Source: Phallus indusiatus | Taxonomy: Eukaryota; Basidiomycota; Agaricomycetes; Phallales; Phallaceae | Length of the DNA: 64,000 bases | Direction: 5' to 3' | Assembly: GCA_027605045.1 (NCBI GenBank) | Contig: JAQFWX010000001.1 | Coordinates: forward strand, 2,852,001 to 2,916,000 | The notes under the pieces: model-generated | What the model was told of the DNA's origin: nothing | Databases searched by the model: none | Seen by the model: only the letters and a program-made list of their open reading frames with translations | In this document: piece after piece, positions 31,594 to 44,569 of the stretch | How the letters are laid out: every line of letters starts with the position of its first letter | Position numbering within the stretch: the stretch's first letter is position 1 | Made by a program: the position numbers and the translations under genes

Positions 31594-31879
31594 CTCGTCA
31601 TAGGACTCTATGCTCTAACACATCCATAACGGATGTGTTTCGAATCTTGTACTATTTATTTTCCTGGGATGATTTGTTATAACTATGACTCGTACATTAT
31701 ATATATTTTGGTTCGAACTCGCGTAACTCAAGCTTTTCACCTCGCACTCCTTATAAACTCAGAAATGTCTTTATGTAATAATTGGGAAAATCAAAGGGTG
31801 AAATTTAGAGACTAAAAAAATGACCGCATGCCAGTTTTTGCGGGTACTTTCGCGCAAGCCAACTATGTATATAACATTG
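31594..31879. other. 3' flank of DUF6533-D
   Basis: Non-coding, nearly the same as the flank of copy A; presumed 3' UTR. Confidence 0.4.
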
Positions 31880-33239
31880 AGAAGGCGCTTAATTCTATCC
31901 AGATGAACCAAAATGGAAGAACCACTGGCAGAATGAAAGCTAAAACTAGTACCGAGAGAACTAAAACGATAGTGGTAGCAGGAGTTTCATCAGCTCAAAA
32001 GAATCTTGACAGAGCTGATTTACATGATCGTGTCCAGATAGAGGTCCAATTACAAAGTCATTGTAGCATATGACACGACAATTTTCGTTGAACCAAATGG
32101 GTTGCCTGGATTGTAATAAGAATTGAATTTGAAAACGCACTTGCAAGTCCCGGAAAAGTGTGAAATTGAGAATGAGCTCTTGGAACCGAAAAACTAGTCA
32201 TAAACGCATCCAGAGTTGGTATAGTTCACGAGGTCCCGGGTACGCCGATCTTGGTAGTATTTCGAAATGTGGTGTTGCTTGTGTGTGTGTGTGAGTCCTA
32301 TAAGTCTCGAAGGGCCTGGCCCTATGTATTGAGACTTTTCCTTCGTCGTGTTCCTCTTTGCTGCTTAGGTCCCTCTGCATTTGTCCTGATAGCCTGGAAT
32401 ATCTGTCGTCTCCGTCTATTTCTTTTTGCTTGTTGCTTATTGGTGCTTCTCCTGTTTATGAGTGTTGTGGTGTTGCTTATTATGTACGGAGGGTATGGTT
32501 GAGCGCCGTGCAAGAGGTAATCTCAGTTAATCGAGAACTTCCCCTTGAAGGACCAATATAAGAACCGGTATACTTCGTGACGAACGTTCCTCCGTCATTT
32601 GCGGGGGAATTCGGCTCCGAATGTACCAATGATCTGTTATCTGGGACAATGCGAGTTTTGTTGTTGTTATCTGTCGCAAAGCAGTAAGGCGAGGCGGCGT
32701 GAATATGATGGATTTGTTGTGACTGCTCCCTTGGATGAAGAGGCATGAAGATGGACTGCACGAAATTGGATGAAAGAACGGGCGGACCGAGTGATTTGTA
32801 AGTCTGAGGAATAACAGCGAAATTTACGTTCTTAAATGTGTTCACTTTATCATGCAGATAAAATACTACAATAGATTAGAGCAGGAATAAATAAAAACTG
32901 TTATGGTCTTGTCTCACAAATGAGGTGTACCTGCGTCCAAACGACGCGTGCGACAACAGCGCAAAACACTTCTCTCTATAGAAGTTGAAATGCGGAGAGT
33001 ATTCTGTATCTCAATGAACAGAACTATTCGATTGCATCATGGTTGCGTTGCCGGCGCTGTTCACGGGCGTGGAACTGTTTCTATTCCGACTTCGCTCGAT
33101 TTCTCGATACAAGGATGGTATCACCGGTTTTTGACGTGGTAAAAGACGTGAAACGTAATTAGTTTATTACAGCACGGACGGCTGGAGCCGAGGACGTACA
33201 GCCTGAACAGAACTTGGAATCTGCGTCATGAATCGTCAT
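31880..33239 (-). pseudogene. GH16-like protein, unit D (catalytic residues changed)
   Basis: Minus strand. Near 32820-32850 the catalytic stretch reads KVNTFKNVNFAV, so Asp and the second Glu of EVDTFE are replaced by Asn and Lys. CFATDNNNKTRIV near 32660-32700 and NSPANDGGTFVTKYTGSYI near 32570-32620 are clear. The following region (about 32230-32500) contains unrelated, T-rich sequence, and the tail near 31880-31960 is shortened. It is not a functional enzyme even if translated. Confidence 0.5.
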
Positions 33240-33689
33240 CTGCAAAGGTCAAAGTCAATCTATTGACGTGAAATTGACCATAATATGAGCATTCACATGA
33301 ATTAGAGTGCGTAACTACCCGTAGCCACACAACATTTCCAAGTCTGTCGTCTGTTGAGTGGGTTGATCGTAGGCTGGTCGTACGCAAACGAAGGTCTTCT
33401 TGAAAACATTACGCGTTACGCGTTACACATTGTGACTGAATACTGTCACTCACCAGACCCGGCGCAAACCCCACACACAGCACTTTAAAAACGAAAATCA
33501 ATATTACTCGTCTCGTTTCCTGAGTATCACTACGTTCCAGAACGAGTCGTATAGGAATAGCCATCGCCGTCCATGTCGTTGTGGTCGATGGTAATCACTG
33601 AAACTCCCGGGATTTGTCGGTGACTCTCGCTAAAATTACAACAAGGGGCCAACCCTAACAACTAACTCCGACAATTATCACTTTAGCTG

Positions 33690-34320
33690 AGTACACGCCC
33701 CTCGCAACGCTCTTCCCCCTGGTCCTCTGGCAAGCCCAGTCCTTTGATCATACTCTTCAACGACAGCCCGTCCAACCCAGCCACCACCCCCCCCCCTCTG
33801 CACAGACTGCACTGTCACTCTCACCATTCGACTTTCCGCCACCCAATCTTAGATTTTTCGGAGCACAAGAATGATTATATTGTCGATGTCAGGCGTTCAA
33901 AAAGGAGCCTCGTGATTAGGGTTGGGTTAATTGAGGCAGTTTGAACATTGGAGACGCGCATCACAACAATAAGAACGCCAGTCCCAATTTCACTGAACAG
34001 GCCTTCTCCGCCTATGGAACTGGTGGTACAGCAGCCTCTGATGAAGGTACATTCGCTGTCTCTCGCTCCTACTTCATCTTGAAGTCTAACATATTTGATG
34101 AGGTCACCAAACCAGCCTAAGATTCTTCTGCGTCTACAGTAATCTCTGAACGAGTCTTCTATCTCCTGCCGCAGTTGACGCGACGTTGCAGGTAACGTAA
34201 CACTGTGGTCACTAGCACTGAGAATCAGGTCTCAGGGTTCTACAAGACCCAGTAGTGAACAGCGCCACCCAGTACTTGAATTTACTTTTTGCCTTCCGGT
34301 CCCTCGTTTTTCTCACATTC
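33690..34320 (+). pseudogene. Hsp20-like relic, unit D spacer
   Basis: Fragments in order: FSEHKNDYIVDVR (about 33860-33895), aligned to the first beta strands of Hsp20; NNKNASPNFTEQAFSA (about 33968-34010); DSSASTVISERVF (34121-34159), where the SER before an aromatic residue is the Hsp20 hallmark before the F..R strand; then LLPQLTRRC (34162-34188). Stops and frameshifts lie between them. Confidence 0.55.
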
Positions 34321-35569
34321 ATATCCATGTGTTGATAAGCGGACTGTTTTGTCCATATCGCTTGTTTATCAATGTACGTTATTTTTGGTTTGCAAGTATG
34401 CTTATCAGTATCGAAGTGATGTTCAAACTAGAATAAATAAATTCTTTCAACAACCATCATATTGAAAGGATACAAATTAGAAGCCGATCGTAAGCGTGGT
34501 AGCTTCTACTTGTGGTGTCGCGTTATGGAGGAACGAGCTCTTACCAATCTGGGTAGATGTAGTTTGGATGGAATTTAAGGCTCTAAAGGATGCGCTCTCC
34601 ATGCCAATGCTGACGGGAACGCACATCGTCACTAAGATCAAGCACCAATGTGGTGGTCCTTTTGAGTCCAAAGTGCGCAAGAAGCTGTGTTGGCGAAAAT
34701 GCATTGATATTTTCTTATTGGCCCATCAGTGGAGCTATTTGCGGGTGTAGAGCCACCAGCTAGCAACAATCAGCCATTTATCCGCGAATACCAACCTCTG
34801 TTTTGGTCAGATTCATAATATTCTAATACCGAGAAGCAAACGCGAAAGTGTCTCCCTTTGCAAACTTGTTTCATCTACCTCTTTAAACAACAGAGTTTTA
34901 TTATTTATTCGTTTATAACAGGTGACGAAGGTTCCCACTACGTTGAAGAATGACAACACTTGTGTGGACGACTTCGGACTGTGGAAGTGAAAGGAGAGAT
35001 CCGTAATATAAATTCTGGCTTAGCTTCGACGTTTGTTGACTGTATTTGGTTCCAGATAAATGTAAAATATCGTTTGACGCCGAATAAGTGGACAGAAACG
35101 TATCTCCATCGCGATCACGATTGTCATCGTCACCATCCATCAGTCACGAAGGCCATGTTAATTCTCAATTTCCCTTGGACCATTCACTAATCCAATCATG
35201 ACTTGTCAGACACAGAATTTTATTCTTCCCAAGCTGCGAGGGCTCTATCATTTCTCAGAACGTATTAAGTTTGCAAATTCAATATTTCTCAAGACAGGTA
35301 ACACAAGATGTGCGAAAATCAAAGCCCCAGCTGATTCTGCGTCGAATGCAGAAGATTGGGTAAGTTGATATGTTGCTGATAGATTTAGTTTTATGCTGCC
35401 AGTGGGAGGAAGTTTTTAGGTCATACAGCCATTATTGATCTTGTTGTACAGTGCCGTTTAGTTGAAGGTATTCTTTGTAAGCATATGTTTATTCATCTTA
35501 TTAACCTACAACTCAGGCTGAGAGTTTTTTTGTCAATCCACCTTCCCACCACCGCCCTTCGACTTGAAA
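34321..35569. other. Spacer before DUF6533-E
   Basis: Contains the conserved block with ALKDALSMPMLTGTHIVTKI (plus frame, about 34571-34630), which recurs at about 41457-41520 as ALKDPALSIPILRRTYIVLK. It may be an exon of another decayed gene, but strand and identity are unclear. The rest is non-coding spacer and the presumed DUF6533 promoter. Confidence 0.4.
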
Positions 35570-37321
35570 ATGAACAAGAGTATCCCCAATGTTACCTCTA
35601 TTGATGGTATGGACCTCTCACTGGCAGAACTGATTCATATAGCATATCTTGAGTGGGTTTCGATTTCGATTATTTGATTATAGATAAATTAATATAAGGT
35701 GCTAGTTATGCCATCTCACTTGTAGATTGTGGCTGTCTAGGTACGTTATTTTTGCTTCCAACGAGCGAAACGAACGGCAGTGCGAGTTCAAGATGCGATC
35801 TTAGGTCTGCTAATTTATGCTATGATATCGGCATTTCCGCGAGAAGTGACGTATATGTGGCTATCACCGAAGCCTTTCACCATTCCAAGCTTGCTTTATG
35901 CTCTCACAAGATATATGAGTATTCTCACTCAAGCAGCGAGTTTCTGGTTCGACATTGTGTCAGTAAGCATCATGATTGTCATTAATTGTGCCTGCAAGCA
36001 GTGTTATTAACTTGCCATTTTCTCTCTTGCAGTCGGAAAGGTACTAAACATTATAATCTTTGCAAAGATTACTAACTTAGAAAGCAAAAAAGTTTGTGTG
36101 ATTTTCTGATTTATGCAGGGGATATTGTGTCCTTGTTAACGTACATCGGTGGTCAAGGTTGGGGTAGCATATAGCTCGTTAATCATGATTGTCCCTGAAA
36201 ATATCATTCTAGGCTTGTTAGTCCTTCGAGCATACTCATTGTGTCAAGGAAACAAGGTCGTGATTGTATTTTTGGCTCTATTTTTTGGGGGAGGGGTTGC
36301 TATTAGCCTTTATGGTAGGAATCTTTTTGAAAGGAAAACCACATTTTCACTTTATTTTTCAGGACTGATACAATCAGGCGGATGCCAAGGGTATGGAATG
36401 CATTTTTAAGTTATTCAAATATTGTTCTCAGTTCTTCCTAAGCCCCGGAGCTTCAAATGGTAGGTCCAAATATGCATTACTGGTTATTTGATAGGTCTAA
36501 ACACAACAACACGATTACTTTCAGGAATAAACTTGGCCCAATATATTTGTACTAGTCTGACTGATCTTACCGTTTTCGGCACTTGCTTGCTGAGGGTATG
36601 GGGTATATGGAAGTTAAAACGTGCAACAGGCATTCAAAGTCGCAATGACTTTATTTCATTGATATTCGAACAAAGTATGTTCCAATCACGTCGCTAACAG
36701 AGCAGTGTTCACATTATTGAGTTAGCTGTGACAAGGTTTTGGTGAGTATAAACACCAAAGAATAATTCGCTATGTTCAATTATAGCATTTTCTTGAAGCT
36801 ACGTGGTTATCTCTAATCCTGCTCTCATAATTGTGAATCAGGTAAGTAAAATCCAGAACTTGACTGTAAGTTTCTTAGGTGACGGTTTGAATATAGTTCA
36901 AGAATCAAGTAAGCTCCCATGCACTCTTAAAAAAGTATGAAGTCTGATCACCTAGGTTCTCGGAGCTAGTTTGCGGTCGTCATCATAGGCAGTATCCAAC
37001 GGAGGTATAATCATTTATTTCTATTTGTATCATAGTCTTACTATTTATCTTCAATTTAAAAGTCTTTCGGCTATTTTAATCGCCGATTTCACATTGGATC
37101 TTCGTCAACAAAATTCTGCAGCGATTCAAGCCGCCGATATACAATCACCTATTATTCAATTCCGAAGCGTGGGGAATTATATACATCGATCTATCCTTGT
37201 GGAAATGGGAGATCACGAGATATCTGTGAGTGCAGAGGCCGAAGAAAACGACAATCTTTCGACGGAGTCTCCGGACGTCGGGATCGGATCCAGTGACGAA
37301 GCCTCTTCAGCTGCAGCTTAG
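35570..37321 (+). CDS. DUF6533 membrane protein, copy E
   Basis: Start MNKSIPNVTSIDGMDLSLAE. Exon 2 gives YAISLVDCGCLG, exon 3 LLIYAMISAFPREVTYMWLS with PKPFTIPSLLYALTRY, then DIVSLLTYIGGQG, LLVLRAYSLCQGNKVVIVFL, a 17-nt exon (about 36453-36469), NLAQYICTSLTDLTVFGTCL, the 16-nt exon TVTRF (about 36727-36742), YVVISNPALIIV, a 12-nt exon FKNQ, FAVVIIGSIQR, and the last exon SLSAILIADFTLDLRQ with an acidic tail ending EASSAAA. All checked splice sites are GT..AG and in phase, apart from the same small unresolved step after exon 3. Together with D and G it is the best candidate for an expressed gene; roughly 330 aa. Confidence 0.75.
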
Positions 37322-37649
37322 ATAGGGAATTCTGGCACGCACATGATCCGTCAGAGAGTATACAGATTCTAGGCCTCAACATATTTATAACTATATATTC
37401 GAAAAATGCCTTGTGTTATTATTTTCTTGAGATGATGTATTTCACTCGTACGTATTTTTATTTATAAGCTTTCGGCCCAATCCTTGCGCAACAAGCTTTC
37501 ATTTCGCACTGTCACTATAATCAAAAGGTGTCCTTATATATTAGTATATTAAAATGGAATCAAAGATTGGGATGATTATAAAAGAGTGGAACAAAGCTTT
37601 GGGAAGTGTCCGATTACAAGCTACACACGAGTATTTCAATGATCTAATC
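37322..37649. other. 3' flank of DUF6533-E
   Basis: Non-coding; same blocks as at 3074-3640. Presumed 3' UTR between convergent genes. Confidence 0.4.
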
Positions 37650-38624
37650 AACGCACCCCCTAGCAACGGAGTAAGCGTAGCACTCGATCCATAAGAAGAC
37701 GCAAATCCCAGATGAACCAGACCCAGAGGAACCCGATCTGCTTCCAATTGAACTCGTTCCCGAACCAGAATTGGGACCAAAAGAGATAGTATCGGATACA
37801 GTAAGAGTAGTATTAGTAGCAGCAGCAGCGTCATCAGTCTGAAAAATCTTGCTGAATTTGATTTCGAAGCACGCGTTATTGTATCCGGATGGAGGGCCGA
37901 TTTAAAAGTCGTTTTGGAAGTCGTCTAGGACATACTTGGCACGTTTAATTAAAATGGAGTTGCCGGCGCTGTGAAATGGATTGGCAGTGGTATCTATAAC
38001 GTTGCGCTTGCTAAGTGCAGACAGAAGATATACTTGAGCGCTGTGCAAGAGGAAATCTCAGTGAAAGGACAAAATGACAAACCTTCTAACTGAAGAACCA
38101 AATTGCATTTGAAGGAGAATACAGCTCCAAATGCACCTCGTCCATTATCGAGATGAGGTAACCATGGCTAGTGTTGTCTGTCACAAAGGATCCGAGAGAG
38201 AAGACGTTCCGGAATTGATGTGAGGTTCAAGTGGACGCCTGACTCCACATCAAACACTACAATAAATCAGAGCAAAGATGAGTTAGAGACTCCACTGATC
38301 TCTTAGCCTTGTCTTACGTATCTGCATCCAAACGGCGCGTGCAGCAAAAGTCCAAAATGTTTCCCTTTGACCCCTAAATGTGGACAATATTCGTTTATTC
38401 TTGTACGGAAATTCGGTTAGATCACAACTGCGTTACCGGCGCTGTTGACCAGGAACTGTTTGCTATTCCGGCTTTGCTCGATACGAGGATGATCTCGTCT
38501 TTGGTTAGCCTGTCAAATAAATAGGTGGACATTAGTTTCTGCGGTACGGATAACTGAAGTGGAGGGCGTACAATTATCACGATACACCCAGATAAAAGTT
38601 TGGATCTGCGTCGTAAATTGTCAT
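37650..38624 (-). pseudogene. GH16-like protein, unit E (internally deleted)
   Basis: Minus strand. The 5' part (38624 to about 38330) and the Ser/Gly tail (about 37660-37840) remain and closely match copy 1 at 3.7-5.0 kb. The middle is much shorter: the EVDTFE stretch and most of the beta-sandwich strands are gone (about 38100-38260). Confidence 0.5.
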
Positions 38625-38959
38625 CTGCAAAGGTCAAATTCATTGCGTTGACGTGGAATTTGATCGTATAGATTATTCACATTGATTAAGGTTCTTGTAG
38701 CCACGCAATATTGTCCATCTCGTCGTCTTTTGAGTTGGGGGATCATGGGAATGTTACGCGTTGCGGCGTTACGCACTGTGACTGTCACTCATAGCACACC
38801 GGTACATCCCGCACGACCGGGCCGTATAGTAACAGTCATCGCCGCCCATGTTTCGCAACCAACCGTAACCGCATAACCACTGAAACTCCTGGGACGTTTC
38901 TCTGGGGCTCTATCATGATAGAAAAACCATCGTCTGTGAGTAGATAAACCTTCTATTTT

Positions 38960-39800
38960 GACGTCTCGAATCCCACTCAAAGTACATGAAGCAACACTAA
39001 GAAATAACCTCGACAATCATCATTTTAGCGCACTCGTCTCGCAACGGTGTCTCTCGCTCCGCACATTCGTCAACTTGTTCCGCCCCTTCTTCATCAGACT
39101 TTTCGACAACAAAGCCTATCTCAGTACCTCAATCACACCATCCATTTCATGTATCGTTGCTTTGCATCACCCGATGACTTTTCCCTGTCCCGCCATTCAA
39201 ATTTCCACCTTTCAGGGCAAGACAACGATTATATCGTTAAAGCTGGCGCCCCAGCGGCTGAGAAAGCCTTGAAGTCAAAGTTGGGGAAAGGGGCGTAGGA
39301 TGATCAAAGGGAAGTCTGGCTAAGGCGCACCACAGTTATGAAAACGGAAACGGGAAGCGGCTGTCTATGGATGGAAATGGAGATGCGCGGACATCTAATA
39401 GAGGTATTATGTTCAATACCTTGCGTTGCTGCCTATCTTGAAGCTTAACGTACTTGATGTAGTCACTAAACCAGATACTTACGCGCTATCATAGTCTCAT
39501 CCGAGCAGGACTTCGTCCACACCTCACACGTTCGGTCTGACTTCCTTGCACAGTGAATGCCTCCAAGATCAACGCAACCTTGCAGGACGGTCTCAGGGTT
39601 CCTTCAGGGTACTGTAGCGAACAGCGGCACCATTCTCAGATACTTCAGTCCGGACATTCTGCGATTCACTTCATATCTTCCGATCCATCGTTCCTCGCAA
39701 TCATATCCATATATTGATGACCGGACTGTTTTCGCCCATACTGTATTTCTTTCCTTTTTTTTCGATGTACGTCATTTTTCGTTTTTGTGATCGCTCCTTA
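38960..39800 (+). pseudogene. Hsp20-like relic 1, unit E spacer
   Basis: DNDYIVKAGAPAAEKALKSK at about 39221-39280 aligns with the first alpha-crystallin strands and the LPG.KKE loop. The end SKINATLQDG type is at about 39558-39590. Frameshifted throughout. A second relic follows directly, so the Hsp20 part is duplicated in this unit. Confidence 0.5.
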
Positions 39801-39979
39801 TTGTATTGAATCAATGTTTGAGTTGACATAGTCTCAGCATAAAAATCTTCAACAGCCGTTTGATACTCAGCCATAAGGCAAGTTAAGTGTACGTATGGTG
39901 GCCTCTGCCAGCGTTATTGTATTGGGGAAAGGAACGAGCTGTGGTTGGGATGAAATGCAAGGCTTTAACAAGCAATTAC

Positions 39980-40870
39980 CACGTTAGTACACTCATCTCG
40001 CAACCGTGTCTCACCTGCACATTCTTCAAAAAATCTCAGTCCCGTTGGTCATACTCTTCGACGACACACATAGCCTGTTCAACTCGGTCACCGTACTCTA
40101 CTCTCACGCGCCGTCGCCTGCACCTTTCAACAACTCTTTGTCCGATTCCGCCACTCAACCTTAGACTTTTCCAGACACGACAACGATTATATCTTCAAAA
40201 CTGAAACCTAAATTGCTCGAAGTCTCGGGCGTTAAAAGAGAACTTTGAAGCTAAAGCTATTAGGGAACAAATGACGTTGGTAACTATCACAGAGAAGGTT
40301 GGCGCATCGCAAATATGAAAACGGGAACAGGAGGTCGCTGTTTATGCACCCAACGAGGGCGGCCGTTGCTATTTGTGGTTGTGGCAATGGATATGCGGCG
40401 GCGTCTTAATTGAAGGTGTGTTTATTCTCTCATGCTGCTACTTGATATCAAATCAGATACCTCTGCGCTCCTATAGTCTTGTCCAAACGGGACTCCGTCA
40501 GTCCACCACACCTCTAACACGTACAGTCTGACTTCCTCGCACCGTCAACGCGTCAATCCTCAATACCAATACCAACACGACGTTGCAAAACGGTATTCTA
40601 ATCTTGCGCGTTTTGAAGCCTACCGAAGACCAGGGTTCCTTCAGGTTCCAGATTCAGGAGATCCCTGGCGTAGTGAAACAACGACACCATTTTTCGGTAC
40701 TTCAATCGGGATATCCTTTGATTCACTTCTTGTCTCCCGGTCCATTACTTCCTTGCATTTGTCCATGTACGATTCAGAGGGGCGGACTGCTTTTGTTCAT
40801 ACTGTATTTCTTGATTTTTCGGGTACGTCGTTTTTCATTTTTTTAAGATTTCCTATTAGTAAATATGCTT
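39980..40870 (+). pseudogene. Hsp20-like relic 2, unit E spacer
   Basis: GVKRE near 40228, then, in one frame, PLTRTV-stop-LPRTVNAS (about 40510-40555) followed by TLQNGILILRVLKPTEDQGS (about 40581-40640). This matches Hsp20's R-T-[FV]-x-LP..V.A and DGIL.L.V strands well. An in-frame TGA falls between TRTV and LPRTV, as in relic 1 of the window. Confidence 0.55.
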
Positions 40871-42709
40871 ATTCTTATTGAAGCAATTTCTCACCCCCAA
40901 CACATGTACTCAAAAAAAAATTCTCAAGCAGTCGTCTTATCGAGCGGTACTCGACTTGGCAAGCCGATCATAGCATGATAGTCTATATCACCTGCGCTTT
41001 CGTGTTAAGGAAAGGAACAAGCTTGTACCAATCTAAATAGTTGATGGAGTGTAAGGTTTCAAACAAGAGGCTATATGGGCTGGTAGTAGCGCGCCAACTT
41101 AATGTGCATTGATTTTCAGACTCTCGATCCAATTGCAAATTTAGAGCCACCAACCATTATTTATCCACGGATATTTCATCCGTCATTTACTTCTTATCTT
41201 CGTACCGTCGTTTTCTCGCACTCATGTGTCGATAAACGGACTGTTCTTGTTTAAATTCTTCCCCTTTTTTTTTCTGTGGTATACATCATTACGTATGCTC
41301 ATCAATCTCAAAGTGATATTCAAATCAGAAAAAGATAGCCAGCCATCTTATTCAAAAGTAGTAAGCGTAATAGTTTCCATACCTGTCAATGCACAGTCGC
41401 GTTATGGACGGAAACAAGCTCTTACAAATTTGGGTAAAATTTGGATGGGATGTACGGCTCTAAAGGATCCAGCTCTCTCCATTCCAATACTGAGGAGAAC
41501 GTACATCGTCCTCAAGGTCAAGCACCAATATGGTGGTCCTTTTGAGTCCGATTAGGCAAAGAAGTGCGCAAAAGGCTGTGTTGAGCGGAGTGTTGATGAT
41601 AGCGCTACGTCAAACTTGAAGTGCGCTAATATTTTTCTATTAACCATCATTTGAGCTATTTGCAAATAGAACCACCGGCTAGCGAAAATCAGTCATATAT
41701 CCGTCGATACCAACTCAGGTATTTGATAAGATTCATAGTATTTTGATACCGGGCAGATGCGGACGCCGTGAAGAATGGGTCTCCCTTTGCAGACTTGTTG
41801 TCCGAGGGAGGTTGGTATTTCGTTAAGCATCTGCCTCTTGAAACAAAGTGTTATTAATTATCCGTATATAACATAACTCCCACTAGTATATTGAAGGACG
41901 AGAGCACTTGTGGTGATTCCTCCAAAGCTGTGGAACTGAAAGGAGAGATCCGTAAAATAAATCTTGACAGACCTTCGACGTCTGCTAGCTGTGTTTGGTT
42001 TCAGACAGATATGAAATAGTTTTTGATGACATATAAATAAACAGAAACATACCTGGTTTGAAACAATGGTAGGGAAAGTTGGGGTGGCCCGGCGGGTGGG
42101 AGGGTAGTGGAAACACACATAGAGTGGTATTGTGCAAGCTAAAAGAATTCCGCGGAATATGGAATGCAATTTAAAGAGAACGGAAAATATGAGAAATCCC
42201 TAAACGTTGAATGCAAATGGAATGGAATGAAAGGCATGAGGTGAATAAGGAATTGGCAAAAGAAAGGCGGATCGGTGCATATATCGACCGCTGACAAATC
42301 TCTTCATAAACCGTTTGCGCTCGCAACAGCATCATGATGTGGCATTCCACAGCCATCCCCATCAAGCGTGCAGGTCTCAATTAAGTCACAACCTTAGTTG
42401 AGTCGAGGATGAAAGGGTGAAGAGAGGAATTGTTGTTGATAAGATTAATTTAACTTAACGATCAGCCTGTAGTAGATCAGTGATCTGAGTATAAGCTCCG
42501 GAGTGCCTTCAGAGATGAAATCCAAATCACTGATTGGCACAATAGCATGCAATCATAGTGTAATGAACAATGTGGACAGCCATTCCGCTTTAGTTTGGTT
42601 AGATGCATCCTTTTAACAGCACATGTTCGCTCATCTTAAACTTTGTCCACAACTACGCCTGCGAGCTACGTGGCAATTTATCTTCCTACACTGCACTTTC
42701 GACTTGAAG
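40871..42709. other. Spacer before DUF6533-F
   Basis: Holds the second copy of the ALKD block (about 41457-41550) and the usual upstream region. The segment around 42030-42320 is different from other units and has a minus-strand frame (41858-42169) without a recognisable domain. No gene called. Confidence 0.35.
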
Positions 42710-44448
42710 ATGAACGATAGTATCGCCAATGCTACCTCTGTCAGTAGTGTTGACATCTCAGAACTAATTCACATAGCATATATTAAGTGAGTTTCTATCT
42801 TGAATATTTGACATCTGATTGACTGTGGTGTTAGTTATGTCGCAAACCTCGTACCATATGCCACGCTAAGTAAGTTATCATTATCCTACTTTTAACAAGC
42901 TATATGAGTAGTCGAGTTTACAATATGATTTTAGGCTTGCTCGTTTATACTGTGATATTGGCTATACCACAAGACATGATATATATGTGGCTATCGCCAA
43001 GACCTTTTAGCATTCCGAACTTGCTTTATGCTTTCACAAGATATGCGAGTATTTTCGCTCAGGCATTTGAATTGTGGTTATTATTCGTGCCAGTAAGCAT
43101 TTATCCTGAGGTGTCTGCAAGCAGTGTTTATCATTTTTCTTGCCATACAGCCAGGAAGGTAGGATATAATAATAACCATTGTGAAGATCTGAATTTATAG
43201 AAGGCACAAAGTTTGTGTACTATCGCGGTTTATGCAACGAATGTTGCGATCACCTTGGGCTACATCGGTGTTCAAGGTTGGTTAGCATATCACTCGTGAA
43301 CTTGAATATCTTTGAAGGTATCGGTTTAGGCTTGTTAATAGCTCGAGCTTACTCATTGTGTCGAGGGAACAAGGTCGTGGCTGTGATTCTGGCTCTATCT
43401 TTTGGAGGAGGACTTGCTGCGATCCTTTGTGGTAAATATTTCCATGATGACAAAGGAAAATAATTTTAACCCTTGATTTTAGAAATAATTATAGCAAAAG
43501 GATGCCAAAGGTGTGCAATACGTTTCTAGGTCATTTCAAATCTGATCTTGTCCTTAATTTGGTTGCAGCTTAATTTGTAGGTCTGAGCATTACAGGCTAC
43601 TGGTGCCAATTTAAAGTCTAACCGCAATACTTTTATGACATCGAAGCACTTAAGGCGGATCTTGCGGGCAATATTTGTACTACCGTAACTGATCTTGTGG
43701 TCTTTGGCATTCTTTTGTGGAAGATATGGGATACATGGAAGTTGAAGCGCGAAACGGGCATTCATAGTCACAATGACCTTGTTTCAGTGATACTCAAACA
43801 AAGTATGCTCCAATTGCAATTTCAGCCGAGTCATGTTCACATTATAATGAATTAGCCATGTCGAGGTTTTGGTAAATCTGAACAAAGAAAAATCATTCTT
43901 ATTAATATGACTAAATTATTTTTCTAAGCTTCGTGATTATTTTTACCACTGCTCTCACAATAGTTGTCCAGGTAAAAATAATCCAGAACCTAATTGTATT
44001 CTGTCAGAAGCTGACTTTTTGAATTGCAGTTCGATAATGATGTAAGCACATGCACCCTCGAAATTAAACATCAACTATCATCAATAATTATGTGCATTTG
44101 ATTAGATTGCGATCGATATCGCGGGCGTTATTCAACATAGGTGCAGTCATTTCTATTTGTCGTTGTAGCTTAATCTTACTATTAATATCCAGTCTTTCCG
44201 TCGTTTTAGTCGCCGATTTCATGCTGGATCTTCGTCAAAAAAATTCCGGAGCAATTCAGGCCGCCAATATATCATTACCCACTATTCAAATCCGAAGCGT
44301 GGCAAATTATATCCACCAATCTATCCTCGTGGAATTGGGCGATCATGAGTCGTCAGTGCATGTAATGGTTGAAGAAAACGACGATCTTTCGACGGGATCT
44401 CCGGACGTTCAAGTTGGAATCGGATTCGACGTCGAAGCGTCAGCTTAG
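42710..44448 (+). CDS. DUF6533 membrane protein, copy F (possible splice defect)
   Basis: Start MNDSIANATSVSSVDISELI. Exons give YVANLVPYATLS, LLVYTVILAIPQDMIYMWLS, FTRYASIFAQAFELWLLFVP, VAITLGYIGVQG, LLIARAYSLCRGNK, an 8-nt exon (CTTAATTT, about 43569-43576), SLKADLAGNICTTVTDLVVF, the 16-nt exon TMSRF, FVIIFTTALTIVVQ, FDND, IAIDIAGVIQH, SLSVVLVADFMLDLRQKNSG, and a tail ending DVEASA. The acceptor before VAITLGYIG reads GCA/ACG instead of AG, so that splice may fail. Otherwise open. Confidence 0.65.
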
Positions 44449-44569
44449 AACGCTTGAGCTTTAGCACTTACAGATTCTAGGCCTCAACGTATCTATAACG
44501 GATGTATTTGAAAACTGCCTTGTGTTATTATTTTCCTGCGATGATTTATTTCCAGAATACCACTCGTAT

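Noticed and set aside
32230..32510. T-rich plus frame with hydrophobic stretch (possible small membrane protein)
   Set aside because: Sits inside a broken GH16-like copy; hydrophobicity comes from T-rich composition, with no supporting start, neighbours or homologous copies.
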